Positions 33,831 to 45,154 of a DNA stretch of 64,000 nucleotides are shown piece by piece. The notes below the pieces were generated by a model. The model saw nothing but the letters and a program-made list of their open reading frames with translations. It was not told the DNA's origin and made no database searches. A program made the translations under genes and the position numbers. Position 1 is the first letter of the stretch, and every line of letters starts with the position of its first letter. The DNA comes from Muscardinus avellanarius (Eukaryota; Chordata; Mammalia; Rodentia; Gliridae), in contig OY726560.1 of assembly GCA_963383645.1 (NCBI GenBank), positions 69,379,023-69,443,022 on the forward strand, read 5' to 3'.

Positions 33831-34050
33831 GCTGGGCGTGGTGACACACACTTGTAATCCCAACATTTGGGAGGCTGAGACAGGAGGATTGCAGTTCGAG
33901 GACAGCCTCAGCTACTTAGTGAGGCTATTTGCGAATCAGTGAGACCCTATTTCAAAATAAAGAATAAAAAATAGGGCTGGAGGTGTAGCTCAATGGTAGA
34001 ATGCCCTGGGTTCAATCCCCAGTACCCACCCCCCCCAAAAAAAAGAAAGA
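33831..34050 (+). mobile_element. B1-dID SINE
   Basis: gctgggcgtggtgacacacacttgtaatcccaac ... gggttcaatccccagtaccc with C- and A-rich tail; near-duplication agaaagataggg/agaaaaataggg. Confidence 0.93.
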
Positions 34051-34129
34051 AAAATAGGGATGGGTAAGGAGACTAGCAGAGTACACAAAAATCCTGTCCT
34101 GATGCAATGATATTGGAAGTAAAATAATA

Positions 34130-34350
34130 ATGATTATATCTAACATTTATTCAGCACTCATCATGTGCCAGACACTGTTTTAAATGTGTTTACTTATTCT
34201 CATATCAAGCTCAGCCTAGGGGTTAAAGGGAGGGTTCCAGAAGATGAAAAAAAAACATATTTTAATGCTATTTTATGCATGAGGAAGCTAAAGTCCAAAG
34301 TGGTTAATTTGCCCAAGTTCACAGAACTCTTAAATGGCATGGATTAAAGG
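34130..34350 (-). mobile_element. MIR, antisense
   Basis: aacatttattcagcactcatcatgtgccagacactgttttaaatgtg ... gaggaagctaaagtccaaagtggttaatttgcccaagttcacagaa is the reverse-complement MIR over nearly full length. Confidence 0.8.
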
Positions 34351-34734
34351 AAAACTATAAGAGTTATTTCAAAGAAGAAATGCAGCTTGGTAGGAGCCAG
34401 AATATTAGAAGATAATGCAACGAGGACTCCAGATGACTTCCAGGGTTCTAATCTAGAAGATGATAGAGAGAGCTGGGAAGGGATGTAAATTTTTGGAAGT
34501 TGCTGTAACTGTCTAGGGGTAGAATGGCCCTGATGTCGTGACTCAACATCCCAGTGGAGATGACCTATGGATGGCTATCAGTAGTCACAGCAAGCCCCCA
34601 CAGACCTCCTGAAGGCTCTACAACTCATTTGCCCAGGCCCAAGGAGTTGCAAAGATGGATTTGATAGAACATTTGAAAAGATATTGATATAATTATATTC
34701 AGTAGGCAAAGGGGAGTTAATGGAGGCCTTTCTT
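34351..34734. other. Unclassified DNA
   Basis: No gene or repeat family recognised. Confidence 0.4.
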
Positions 34735-34767
34735 TCTTTTTCTTTTTCTTCTTTTTTTGATACTGGG

Positions 34768-34966
34768 GATAGAACCCGGGGGCATTCTACCTCTGAGCTA
34801 CATTCCCCCACCCTATTTTTTATTCTTTACTTTGAAACAGGGTCTCACTGAGTTGCAGAGGGCCTCACTAACTAGCTGAAGCTGTCCGCGAACCATGATT
34901 CTCCCGTCTCAGCCTCCCAAATGCTGGGATTACAAGTGTGCGCCACCACGCCCGGCTTTCTTTCTT
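34768..34966 (-). mobile_element. B1-dID SINE, antisense
   Basis: gatactggggatagaacccggggg ... ttacaagtgtgcgccaccacgcccggc, with a T/C-rich tail to its left. Confidence 0.94.
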
Positions 34967-35086
34967 CCTTTCCTTTTTCCTTCCTTCCTTCTTTCTTCCT
35001 TCCTTCTTTCCTTCCTTCCTTCCTTCCTTCCTTCCTTCCTTCCTTTCTTTCTTTCCCTCTTTCTTCTTTTTCTTCTTTCTTTCTTT
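34967..35086. repeat. (TTCC)n / (TTTC)n pyrimidine tract
   Basis: Sits exactly between two antisense SINEs and is best read as the expanded A-rich tail of the right-hand one. Confidence 0.95.
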
Positions 35087-35290
35087 TGCAGTACTGGAGT
35101 TTGAACCCAGGGTCATTCTACCTCCAAGCTATACCTCAGCTCTATTTTTTTTATATTCTTTATTTTGAAACAGGGTCTCACTAAGTTGTGAAGGGCCTCA
35201 CTAAGTAGCTGAGGCTGTCTGCAAACTTGCGATCCTCCTGTCTCAGCCTCCCAAGTAGTTGGATTATAAACCTGCCCTACCACATCCAGT
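35087..35290 (-). mobile_element. B1-dID SINE, antisense
   Basis: ttgcagtactggagtttgaacccaggg ... attataaacctgccctaccacatccag. Confidence 0.92.
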
Positions 35291-35620
35291 TTAGCACAGG
35301 ACTTTAAATAGTGGAACAACATGGTTTTAGATCACTTGGACAACAAAGTATATGTATTATAATACAATGTTATATAATTGCTATATTTTATAATTAGTTA
35401 TTAATATAATTCTGTACCTAATTTATAAGTTAAACTTTGTCATAGGTTTGTACATATAGGAAAATGTAAACTATGTATAGGGTCTGTTACTATCGATGGT
35501 TTCAAGGCATCTATGGGGGTCTCGTACAGATAAAGCAGTGCTACTATCCAGCCATTCCTACTCAAGTGACACCATTTTACCTTCCCTATCAGAAAGATGG
35601 GACATTCAGATATGTAGATC
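35291..35620. other. Unclassified AT-rich DNA
   Basis: Nothing recognised; very AT-rich at 35340-35440. Confidence 0.4.
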
Positions 35621-35873
35621 CCAGCCAGGAGTGGTGGCACACGCTTGTAATCCTAGCATTTGGGAGGCTGATACCGGAGGATGGTGGTTTGTGGACAGCC
35701 TCAGCTACTTAGTGAGGCCCTCTGCAACTTAGTGAGACACTGTTTCAAAATAAGGAATAAAAATAGGGCAGAAGGTGTAGCTTGGAGGTCGAATGCCCCT
35801 GGGTTCCATCCCCAGACCTGAAAAAAAAAAAAAAAAAAAAAAAACAAGAAAAAGGAAAAGAAAAAAAAAAAAA
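35621..35873 (+). mobile_element. B1-dID SINE with long A tail
   Basis: ccagccaggagtggtggcacacgc ... gggttccatccccagacctg plus a 50-base A-rich tail; near-duplication atgtagatccc/atgtagattcc. Confidence 0.93.
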
Positions 35874-37590
35874 GAAATGTAGATTCCAGTGACATCTTAA
35901 ATTTACCATATAACTCAGTATCATTTTAAGATTCATTTTCTAGATGATTCCCCTCCATAAGGTAAAGGCACCATTTTCTTTACCCTTGTACATTTGAGTA
36001 TCTGTATGTGAAGCAAAAAAAAAGAAAAATTATAGGTAATTGAAAAAATTGATTTCCATTTACTATCAAGACAAAACATGCCAAAAATTGTTTTCAATTT
36101 TAATTTTGAAATTAAACTAATTAAGAAGAGTATTTCAGTGTCCTTATTTTTCTATAACTTCTTTATTTAGTCATAAGCCAAGCTATCTTGTTAACACATT
36201 AGTTCAATATATCAAGGTTATGCTTTGAGAGAGGACATGTGTGTATTTCACACATGGAATTAGGGAGTACTCAACAGCTATTTCTGGAGCTGAAAAAAGG
36301 GAGCATCAACACATTTCAGAGTTTTTCCCTTGAGAAATTGTCCCAGGTATACATTTTATATTTTCACTCACTATGAAAACAAATACCTTAAAGTACAAGA
36401 ACTGATTCAACACCAATCCTAACACTAACAATCCTAAATCACTCAATCATATGAAGGATCCAAAAGTTAAGTGAAATGAAAATTTTGAATTTTTTTTAAT
36501 TTAAAAAATAGCAAGAGGAAAGAAATGTTACTCATCAGATTATCCACACTCAGATAAGTATGGTCCCCAAAGAATAAAAATATAATTTATAGAGAAAACC
36601 AAAACTTGTCTATGTGAAACTAAATCTGGTGACCATGTAGGACAGTACTTCCAATTTTGTAGAGAAACTAATTTCTTATGAAAATCAGGAATGCAAGACT
36701 ACCTGGTGCTGTTTAAAAACTTCTGTTTTGTTTGTGGACAAAAATGATATTCAAATTAGAGACAGGACAAACATCATCAATAGGAAATTGAATCTCAAGA
36801 TTTTAAGAGAAATAAAAGAGCACTTGGTAAAACTTTCAAACCAAGACATATTACATCTCAGGATACAAAAAGAATGTGCAATCAGGGACCCAAACAGATT
36901 ACTAGTGAAAAAATAATAGAGAAATAAAAAATAATCTTAAGACTTGGAGAAGAGAGTCACTGAGGAAAAAATTTTCCAAAAAATCAGCAGTCAGGGACTT
37001 GTTGAAGAGTACACACCAAAACCTTAGCAAAGCAGTTTAAAAACCTCTCAAAAAGCCTTCATGAACCAAGGTATATTTACATGCCCGATGAAGGAGGATT
37101 TAAAGATGGTTCAAAAATGTTAAGTACAGATAGGAATCCATCTGGAAGGAGGTCTTTTGGGGAAGGGATCAAATCAATCTTGATCTTTCCTATAAAGTTG
37201 GCGATGACTTGAATCACCACTGTAAAAGAACGTGTCAGTTGCAGAATTCACGCCCTGGACTATATAATAAATATTTTAACAGATTTCACCTTTATTTTCC
37301 AGAGTCGGGTAAAACTGGGTCTAAAATTAATAAGATGAAATATGTGAAATATAAATAGAAATTTTTATTTGTTGGTCCAAAGGATACATATACAAAACAT
37401 CTCACTTTATCTCTGGAATGGCTGGGAGAGGTAGATCTACTTGCCACATTATGAGTGATAAAGCCAACGTTCCACCAAGTTAGTGACTCTCTCAAGTCGT
37501 GTTACAACCTCTGGCTTTTACTGTCATTTCTCTAGATACTCAAACCAATTCTCCTTCCTTCCTCTTATAAGAAATATTGTAATTACATTA
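35874..37590. other. Unclassified AT-rich DNA
   Basis: No gene or repeat family recognised over 1.7 kb. A Lys-rich frame at 36728-36916 and neighbouring A-rich sequence might be an old DNA transposon or L1 relic, but I cannot place it. Confidence 0.4.
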
Positions 37591-37591
37591 G

Positions 37592-37691
37592 GCCTATTTC
37601 TACGGATTGAATGTTTATATCTCCACAAAATTCCTATGTCAAAGTTGAAATCCCCAATGTGATGTTATTTGGAGATAGGGCATTTGGGAGG
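37592..37691 (+). mobile_element. MLT1-type LTR, left part of a split copy
   Basis: cctatttctacggattgaatgtttatatctccacaaaattcctatgtcaaagttgaaatccccaatgtgatgttatttggagatagggcatttgggagg is the MLT1 5' end. It resumes at 41515. Confidence 0.8.
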
Positions 37692-37756
37692 TATATTGTT
37701 CAGAGTTCACCAGAGTAATGGAACTCAGAACACATATGTAGTAAGAAGGATTTTTT
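37692..37756 (+). mobile_element. MLT2-like LTR, left part of a split copy
   Basis: ttcagagttcaccagagtaatggaactcagaac resembles the ERVL LTR start 'tcagggttctccagagaaacagaacc'. It resumes near 41053. Confidence 0.55.
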
Positions 37757-37891
37757 TTTTAATAAATTTTTATTGGTGCATTGTAGTCATACATCTCAAT
37801 GGGGGGAAAAAACTTGTAAAGATATACATGCACACATCACCCAATCAGCCTGTACCCAATCTCTAAACCCTTCTCTCCCCTCCCCCCTACC

Positions 37892-38377
37892 TGTTGGGGT
37901 GTGTGCATACAGCGCCTAAAGAGATGCAGCCTCCCTCGGCCTGAGCGGCCTGCAGGCTAAGGCAAAGCTTTAGGTAAAGTTTAAGAACTTCCGCAGTAAA
38001 AGGATTTAGCAGAAAAGGGGCTTAGATGGCGCCTGGAGGAAGCTACGAAGGCGTGGTTTTCCCATTCATTACGGGTGGGGAGACTGAGCAGTTTTTCCCT
38101 TTTTACCCTTAAAGGAGCTTCCGTACACATGAATGGCTCATGTACTGGCCTGGGATTGGCTGTGAACCACGTGCTAGTGATCTTTATCCCGATAGGCTAG
38201 ACTATTTCCCCTTGGGAATTCCCCTCGTGGTTTTGTGATGTATATATATGTTGCTTGAAGAGAAATAAATGAGATCTTGCTTGACTTGACTCCCGACTTG
38301 TGTGTGTGTATGTGTTTGAGCCGTTGGCACTCAACCTTCCTGATCAGCTCCGCCACTGATGGGCAGGACCCCCGTCA
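37892..38377 (+). mobile_element. Solo LTR of a class-II (ERVK/IAP-like) endogenous retrovirus
   Basis: A 486-bp TG...CA element starting tgttggggtgtgtgcatac and ending aggacccccgtca, with an exact 6-bp duplication CCTACC (37886-37891, 38378-38383), the length expected for this ERV class. It contains TATATATA (38241-38249) and AATAAA (38264-38269) followed by a GT-rich segment, i.e. U3-R-U5 layout. No internal ERV genes remain; LTR-LTR recombination is inferred. Little decay suggests recent insertion. Confidence 0.9.
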
Positions 38378-39243
38378 CCTACCCATGCTTGGCTTCCTGA
38401 TTGACTTTGATATGTTTAAGTACAGCATGTGCTTTAAAGAGTTTCCCTTATCCCCCCTCTTATTTCCTCAGATATGTCACCATCATTGTTCCTCTGTAGG
38501 GTCTAGAGTTCTTTCTGTTACCCATTTCTCTCTAATATTTTGCACATTAAGAAAATCATCTGATTTCTTATTTTTTGTGACATTTCACTGTAAATGCTAT
38601 AATTTTGTTCTCCCTTATGGCTGGGCAAAATTCCATTGTGTACATATCCCATGGTTTTGATATCCACTCATTCATTGAAAAACATCTTGGCTGGTTCCAC
38701 AGTTTGGCAATGATGAACTGTGCAGCTATGAACATGGTTGTTCATGCATTAGTTTGGTATTTTGGTTTTCATTCTTTTTGGTAGATACCCGAAGGTGGTA
38801 TTGCTGGATCATATGGTAAGTTCGTTTTCTTTCTTCTAAGGATCTTCTATACTGTTCTCCAAGGTAGTTGCACCAACTTGCAATCCCACCAACAATATTT
38901 CTCCACACTTCTTATTCCCACTTACTGAAAACCTGAAAGCCAAAAGGTGAGTAACTTTGACTGGATGATCCATTCATAACCATTTTTTTTTTTAATAGAA
39001 GTCACTTGGGTCTGGAAATCTGCTGAGAGATTAGATGAGGCAGCGGCAGCTTCTATTGCTTTCTGGCCACACAGTTGAAGAAACCTGCTGGCCTTTTGCT
39101 GTAAAGCAGGTCTCAGTTCCTGGCCTGCTGTGCAACAGGCTCTGGGCCCAGTCTTGCTGGCTCCTGACCCAGCCTCACCCTGCGGCAAGCTCTGATTACT
39201 GTCACTGTGGACATGATGCTTACAGAGGTTCCTATTTTCCTCC

Positions 39244-39365
39244 ATATATATATTTTTTCCAGAGAATATATATATATATAATATATATTTGTATATATTA
39301 TATATTTATATATTATATATTTATATATTTTATATTATATGTAATATATATATTTATATATATTC
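39244..39365. repeat. AT-rich low-complexity (TATATAT) tract
   Basis: Almost pure A/T alternation; lies between the L1 body and the monomer array. Confidence 0.95.
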
Positions 39366-39369
39366 TTAA

Positions 39370-41045
39370 AGTAGGAGAAAACAGCATGTGTCATTTGCAG
39401 AAGCTGAGAGCCCAATTACCTAGCAGCAATGGATTTTATCTCTCCACTGAAAGTGGAGGCTCACAGCCTTACCATGGAGAGCGGGATCTGCTGCTACAAG
39501 CATACCCTGACCCCCAGCGCAGTGCAGAGGAGCGCAGCGGCCATGAGCTGACGGCTCCTGGGACCTCTGGTGCAGCGAATCGGCCCAGCAATATGGGCAG
39601 GGCTCCCTCTGACTTGCCCTAGACATTTTTCTTACATAGTATGTTGTCCAGAATTCCTGCACATGTGTGGCAAGAGTAGTCTACTTTGGGGAGATATTTT
39701 CAAAAATTCAAGGTGGATTGGATTGGATCTGTCTGCCTTTCCTGAATACTGGCCACCACTGTTACCACCATTTTGGTTCATCGCTGCAAAACTTTTTCTT
39801 ACATAGTATGTTGTTCAGAGTTGCTAAGCATGTGGGGCAGGAACAGTCTACTCTTGGAGAGACTTCTTAAAAAATTCAAGGTGGATTTGGTTGGATCTGT
39901 CTGCCTCTCCTGAATACTGTCCACTGCCGCCTCCTTCTTGGTCTCTCCTAGAGTATGTTTTGTTAAGTATTCCTGTACATGGCTGGCAGGAGCAATCTGC
40001 TTTCTGATCTCCTCTGGTATATCCCTCCAAAATCACTTTTCTTGCAGTGGAGGGTGCCATGCTGCAGTCTTGCCCTAATTCCACCATTTTCCACTCTCTC
40101 TCCTATATTTCAGATAGGAAGTCATGACTGGAAATGTTTCTGTGTGTTGTCCCAATCAGCTATTAAATCAAAATATGTTGTCCAGGGTTTCTCGGATGGA
40201 TGCATGTCCTATTCGGCTGCTACTAACCATACCACTGCGGTCATGGTCACCGCTGCAGCTGCAACTGCAGCCGCCACCATCTTCCTCTCTCTTCAATATT
40301 TTTTTAATGAAAGAAAACAGTACATGTCTTTTGCAGGTGTTGGGGGCCCAAGTATTTAGTATCAATGTGTTTTATCTCCCCACCAAGAGCGGAGGTCCCC
40401 AGCTTCACTACGGAGAGTGGGTTCTGCTGCTCCAAGCACACCCAGCCCCAGCGCTGTGCAGAGGAGCGCGGCAGCCAGGAGCGCCCTTGGCTCCCGGGAC
40501 ACGTGGTGCCGGCTGACCCGACTATGCAGGGCTCCATCTAATGCGGCCCGAATATTTTTCTTACATAGTATATTGTACAGAGTTCCTGAGCATGCGGGGC
40601 AGGTGCAGTCTACTTTTGGAGAGATTTCCTCAAAAGTTCAGGGTGGATTAGAATGAATCTACCTGCCTCTCCCTGATACTGGCCACTGCCACTGCTGCCA
40701 TCTTGGCCCTCCTCCGGAGCATTTTTCTTACATAGTATGTTGTCCAGAATTTCTGAGCATGTGGGGCAGGAGCAGTCTTTTTTGGAAGAGATCCTCCAAC
40801 AGTTCAAGGCAGCTTGAATTGATTTTATGTACCCCTCCCGAATACTGGCCACTTCTGAAGCTGCCATCTCCGCCATCTTGCCCCTTCTCTTCTTTCTTAT
40901 ATTTTAGTTAGGAAGTCATGGCTATAAATGTCTCTATAGATTGTCCCAGTCAGATATTAACCCAAAATCTGATATCCGGGTTTGTCAGAGGAATACCTGT
41001 CCTATTTGACCGCTGCCACTATTGTTGCCACCTCCATCTTCCCGG
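39370..41045 (-). repeat. Tandem ~160-180 bp monomers in higher-order array (L1 5' UTR-like)
   Basis: At least seven monomers whose minus-strand starts carry AAGATGG-type YY1 words; on the + strand they read ccatctt near 41034, gccatcttg 40872 and 40697, ccatctt 40277, and variants near 40084, 39932 and 39767. Most repeat cttacatagtatgttgtccagag ... gcaggagcagtct ... ttcaaggtggattgg ... cctgaatactggccac. Two longer blocks (39370-39604, 40290-40544) and two 'aggaagtcatg' monomers (40110-40284, 40905-41042) recur in the same order. Confidence 0.8.
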
Positions 41046-41052
41046 CCAGAGC

Positions 41053-41511
41053 AAGAAGGGATTTTTTAAACCAGCTTACAGTGCAAAGCAGCATAGTTCC
41101 AAGTTTCCAACTGCATGTGGAGAGCCAGAGGAACCAGCAGGTTGTTGAGAAGTCTAAAAGCTGAAATCTCAGAATCAGAGCAGCCACTAATTCAGTCCTG
41201 GTCCCAGAGGGAAAGACCAGGAAACTCTCTGGAGAATGAAGGATCAGTTCAAAGAGCTGAAGGCCGATATTATCAAAGGAGAACAGATGCTCTATCTTCA
41301 GGAAGAACCACATGCTTTCCCGTGGCTTTCTCCTGCTTTTCTCCAGGTCCTGCACTTCTCAAAACCCTGCTGCCTACATTCAGGGCTGTATTTCTCCTTC
41401 ATTCTGCCATTACATGAATCAGTCATCTCATCAACACATCCAAAGTCACATAATCTTAGGTGTTTCATGATCCAGTCAAGTTGACAGTTTGAAGTAACCA
41501 TCACTAACCAT
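41053..41511 (+). mobile_element. MLT2-like LTR, right part
   Basis: Resumes at caagaagggattttttaaaccag and ends ggtgtttcatgatccagtcaagttgacagtttgaagtaaccatcac, the ERVL LTR ending. The terminal 10-mer taaccatcac is duplicated. Confidence 0.6.
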
Positions 41512-41514
41512 CAC

Positions 41515-41792
41515 TGGAGGCAATTAGGTCATGAGGGTGGAGTCCTCATTAATGGAATTAGTGCTCTGATAAGAACAGACACAAGAAAGGCGATCCTTCT
41601 TTCTTCACCCTGTCAGGATACAATGAGAAAAACGGCCATCGGCAAATCAAGTAGACTGCCCCCATAAGGCACCAAATCTGCCAGCACCTTAATCTGGAAC
41701 TTTCCAGTCTCCATAACTGTGAGAAATTAATTTCTGTTATCTAAGCCAGTCAGTTCACGATATTCTGTTCTAGCAGCCCAAACTCACCTAGG
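41515..41792 (+). mobile_element. MLT1-type LTR, right part
   Basis: ggaggcaattaggtcatgagggtggagtcctcattaatggaattagtgctctgataagaacagac ... cagtctccataactgtgagaaattaatttctgtt...agcccaaactcacct continues the MLT1 broken at 37691. Confidence 0.85.
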
Positions 41793-42960
41793 TGCACCAC
41801 TAGATATTCCAGAATGGTCTCTTCCTCTCAAATTCTCTAACCTAGTCCTATCTGCAAAATCCCTTTTGCTGTGTAAGGTAATATTCCAGGAATTTGGACA
41901 TGAAGCAGTATTCTGCTAACCATAGTTGTGCTTAGTAGGCAAGAGTGAAACTAGTTAAAAGTGAGAGCAGAGAAGTGACTGGGAACTAAGCGGCATGGCC
42001 TTGGGGATCATTACAAGAATCTCAGAGTTTACTATGCGGTTGATGGAAAGCTACATTGAGAAACGATGCAGGTGTGCTTGTGTCTATAAAGAACCATACT
42101 AGTCTTAGTACTGAGAGGAGAATACAGAGAGTCATGATAGATGTGGGCAGAATGGTGAGAAGGCACCTGCAGTGATCCATGTGACAGGCAAAGGAAACTC
42201 ACACTAGGGCAGTATCAGTGGAGGTGGAGTCTGGAGACACTTTGAAGGGTTGAGCCAGCAGGAGTTTTCAACAGATTCAATGTGCTCAAGGATGGCTTTT
42301 TTTTTTTTTTTTTTAATCTGAGCAACTATAAGAATGGAATTGTCATCAACTCAAAAGGAAACTCCCATAAGAAGTGGATGTGGAGGAGGGTGTTAGGGTA
42401 GAACTATACCTTCTATTTTGAATGTGTTCATTTTATGGCTGTTAGACATCCAGGGAGAAAAATTCAATGGGGAGTTGAATTTAAGAATGTGGAGTTTAAG
42501 AGAGAATTTAGAACTAGAAATACAAATGTGGAAATTATCAGCATACGGATAGTATTTTCAGCTGTAAGTCTGGATGAGATTATTGAGGAGATAAGTGTAA
42601 GATAAATAAGAGATGACCAAAGGCTGAATTCTGGAATATGTCCATGTTAAAATGACAGGAAGAAAGGAAGCAATGAAAAAGGACAAGAGGAAATGCAGTT
42701 TTTTAGAAGACAGTTTAGGAGTATGGATGATGAACTGTCCTCTGAGGACATGTGAGATGAGCACTGAGAACTGGACTGAGCGCACTGTGTGATCTGGCAA
42801 GTCTGAGAACTCTGACTGATAATGCCAAGAGAGTACCGCCATAGGTCCATGCTGCTCAAACCAGCTACAGGCAACATGATCTATGCATGCTACAGAGATT
42901 TACATAATCCATAATTTGCATGCCATATCTTCTAATCTACTGAAACCAAAGGTTCTACCA
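41793..42960. other. Decayed ancient repeat material, unnamed
   Basis: Words such as ggctgttagacatccagggagaaaa (42437) and aaatgtggaaattatcagcatacggatagtattttcagctg (42524) resemble a common old mammalian repeat whose name I cannot give. A poly-T run lies at 42298-42314. No gene. Confidence 0.45.
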
Positions 42961-42962
42961 TT

Positions 42963-43176
42963 CTTTTGTTTGTTTGATTGTTTGTTTGTTTGTTTTGTTT
43001 TATTTGATTTTGGTAGCAGGGATTGAGCCCAGGGACATTCTACCTCCAAACTATATGCCCAGCCCTTGTTTTTAAATTTTGAAACAGGACTCACTAAGTT
43101 GCTAAAGCTCCCATACTCATGATCCTGTCTCAGGTTCTCAAATACTGGGATTGCAGGTGTACACACCACACCTGGC
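42963..43176 (-). mobile_element. B1-dID SINE, antisense, (TTTG)n tail
   Basis: (TTTG)n then gcagggattgagcccagggac ... gggattgcaggtgtacacaccacacctggc. Confidence 0.9.
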
Positions 43177-43383
43177 CCATTCTCTCTGCAGAAGCTTCAT
43201 TGTTTGGGGGAACTACTAAATAATTTTAGGTCAAGGAGTGACATGATTATATTTTGAACTTGGGAAAGTCACTCAAAGTATGTTGGGCCCTACAGAAAGC
43301 AGGGAGGGTAGGAGGGCCTTAGGGAAGAGACTGAAAGAGAGGAAAACAAATGACAGATATTTGCATTTAAATGGATCAGAGAT

Positions 43384-43609
43384 GAGCCAGCTGTGGTGGC
43401 ATATGCCTGTAATCCCATTACTTAGGAGGCTGAGACAAGAGGATCACAGGTTTGAGGCCAGTCCCGGCAACTTAGCAAGGCCCTCCACAACTTAGTGAGG
43501 CCCTGTTTCCAAATAAAAAATAACATAGGGATGGGCTGTAGCTCAGAGGTTGAATGGCCCTGAGTTCAATCCTCAGTAGACAAAAAATAAAAAATAGATA
43601 AATAAAAAG
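43384..43609 (+). mobile_element. B1-dID SINE
   Basis: gagccagctgtggtggcatatgcctgtaatccc ... gagttcaatcctcagtagac plus A-rich tail; flanked by cagagatgag. Confidence 0.92.
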
Positions 43610-44920
43610 AACCAGAGATGAGAAGAGAAGCAGTGGTGTGTGTTTTGGAAATAGTAATGATTAGGTAAGATAACCAATCAGATATGAGGGTTAGGGTTAG
43701 AGGAGGTGGGTTCAAAGATGACCACCAAATATTTAGGTGGATGAATCATTAGTAGTTGTGTTGCTGGGAAATGTTTCCAAGAAATAAGCTTTCTAGGTCC
43801 ATTTTCAGAGCCTGGGGTTCTGTGTAGCAAACACACTGAGTTAGTCTGATCCAGATGTTTATGCAAAAGACTTTGAGAAACACTAATATAGGTGGTGATT
43901 GAATCCATGGGGGAAATATGTCATTCTCAATTCCCTGGGGAAGCATTTACTGAGTTCCTGCAAGGTGCTGCATACTGTGAAAATTTATAGAGATGCAAAA
44001 ACGAAAGGAAAAATAATGGTCAAGGTAGCTGTGTTACAAGCTCGCGGAGGTACAGACTTATGAATGTATCATTACCAACTCAGAGAAGTTCTTAAGGGAA
44101 AAAAAAGTAAAGGGACCTGTGAGGATACATAACAGGGAGGCTAAATGTAGTTTCAGGAAATTAGAGAAAAGTGCTCAGAGAAGACAGTATTTAAGCTGAG
44201 ACTAGAATAATGTCTAAGAGTTAATTTAGGAGTTGAGTAGGCGACGAGATAAGATTATAGAGTAAGAGAGAAGGAGAGCTGAGGAAGGACTTTTGGTGAA
44301 CTAGTATCAAAAGTCAGGCAGCAGGAAAGGAAAATGAGAAAGAATAGCCAGAGAGGCCAGATGAGAACGGAAGGACTGATATCATGGAACTTGCAGGAAA
44401 ATGTGTGCAAAGGGGAAGGAGTGGCCAGTGGAGTCCAGCTCCAAGGACAGCCCAGTGAAGTCAGGACTGAAGAGTGACCTTGTGCCAGGACACCAGGATG
44501 CAGAAGGAGAGGCAGAAAGGGGTAGAGGCTAGGGGGGTGAATTCTGAAACTGCCTGGCTCCAACCCTTGGATTTACCACTACCATCAGTGAGATGTTTGG
44601 GGTGTTTCTACCGTTCAAGTCTCAGTTATATAATCTGTACAATCAAGTGTGATGCTGATTAAAACACAGGTTTTCCATCTGGACTATTCATGGCTATATC
44701 TCTAGTGTCTTGCACATGCCTGACCTGTAGAAGGTGACCAATAATATATTTGTTGAATAAATAAGAACAGGAATAGGCAATGAGTTGATATAGATAAATC
44801 ACTCAGAACAATGATTTGGAAATTTTGCTGCCTTTTTAAATCATTTGGGAATTTTTATAACATATTAATAACTGGCTCTTTCCCCAAACATCTGATAAGG
44901 ATTTATAAAAACTCCCAAAG
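43610..44920. other. Decayed ancient repeats (MER5-like and unnamed)
   Basis: 43790-43890 has MER5-like words (gcctggggttctg; ctttgagaaacacta). 43950-44490 resembles the same unnamed ancient repeat as 42050-42800 (gaatagccagagaggccagatgagaacgg). No gene. Confidence 0.4.
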
Positions 44921-44923
44921 TGA

Positions 44924-45119
44924 AACTGGGCTTGATGGCACACACCTATAATCCCAGTCCATGGGTGGCTGAGGCAGGAGGATCACAGGTTTGTGACTAG
45001 CCTCAGCAACTTAACAAGACCCTCAGCAAATTAGTGAGACCTTGTTCCCAAATAAAAAATAAAATAGGGCTAGGGGTATATCTCAGAGGTAGAATGCCCC
45101 TTGGTTCAATCCCCAGTAA

Positions 45120-45152
<33 letters not shown>
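44924..45152 (+). mobile_element. B1-dID SINE ending in (AC)n
   Basis: Dimer from aaactgggcttgatggc to ttcaatccccagtaag, then (AC)n 45121-45152. ACTCCCA recurs on both sides. Confidence 0.92.

Positions 45153-45154
<2 letters not shown>

Larger units (their letters stand above)
37757..41052 (-). mobile_element. Antisense L1-derived element with tandem 5' monomers
   Basis: The left edge is poly-T plus the reverse-complement L1 3' end (aataaatttttattggtgcattgtagtcatacatc). 38384-38930 is the reverse-complement L1 region ahead of it (acatatcccatggttttgatatccactc; ggatcatatggtaag). 39000-41050 is a set of tandem monomers at the 5' side. Flanks share near-identical AAGAAGGATTTTTT (37743-) and AAGAAGGGATTTTTT (41053-41067). 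A solo LTR (37892-38377) is nested in it. ORF1 and most of ORF2 are not seen, so this copy is also internally deleted. Confidence 0.65.

Noticed and set aside
39035..39622. 195-codon plus-strand frame
   Set aside because: Runs through an AT-rich low-complexity tract and the tandem monomers of an antisense L1-derived element.
43687..43703. gagggttagggttagagg, a telomere-like stretch
   Set aside because: Only about two TTAGGG units; too short to call an interstitial telomere.
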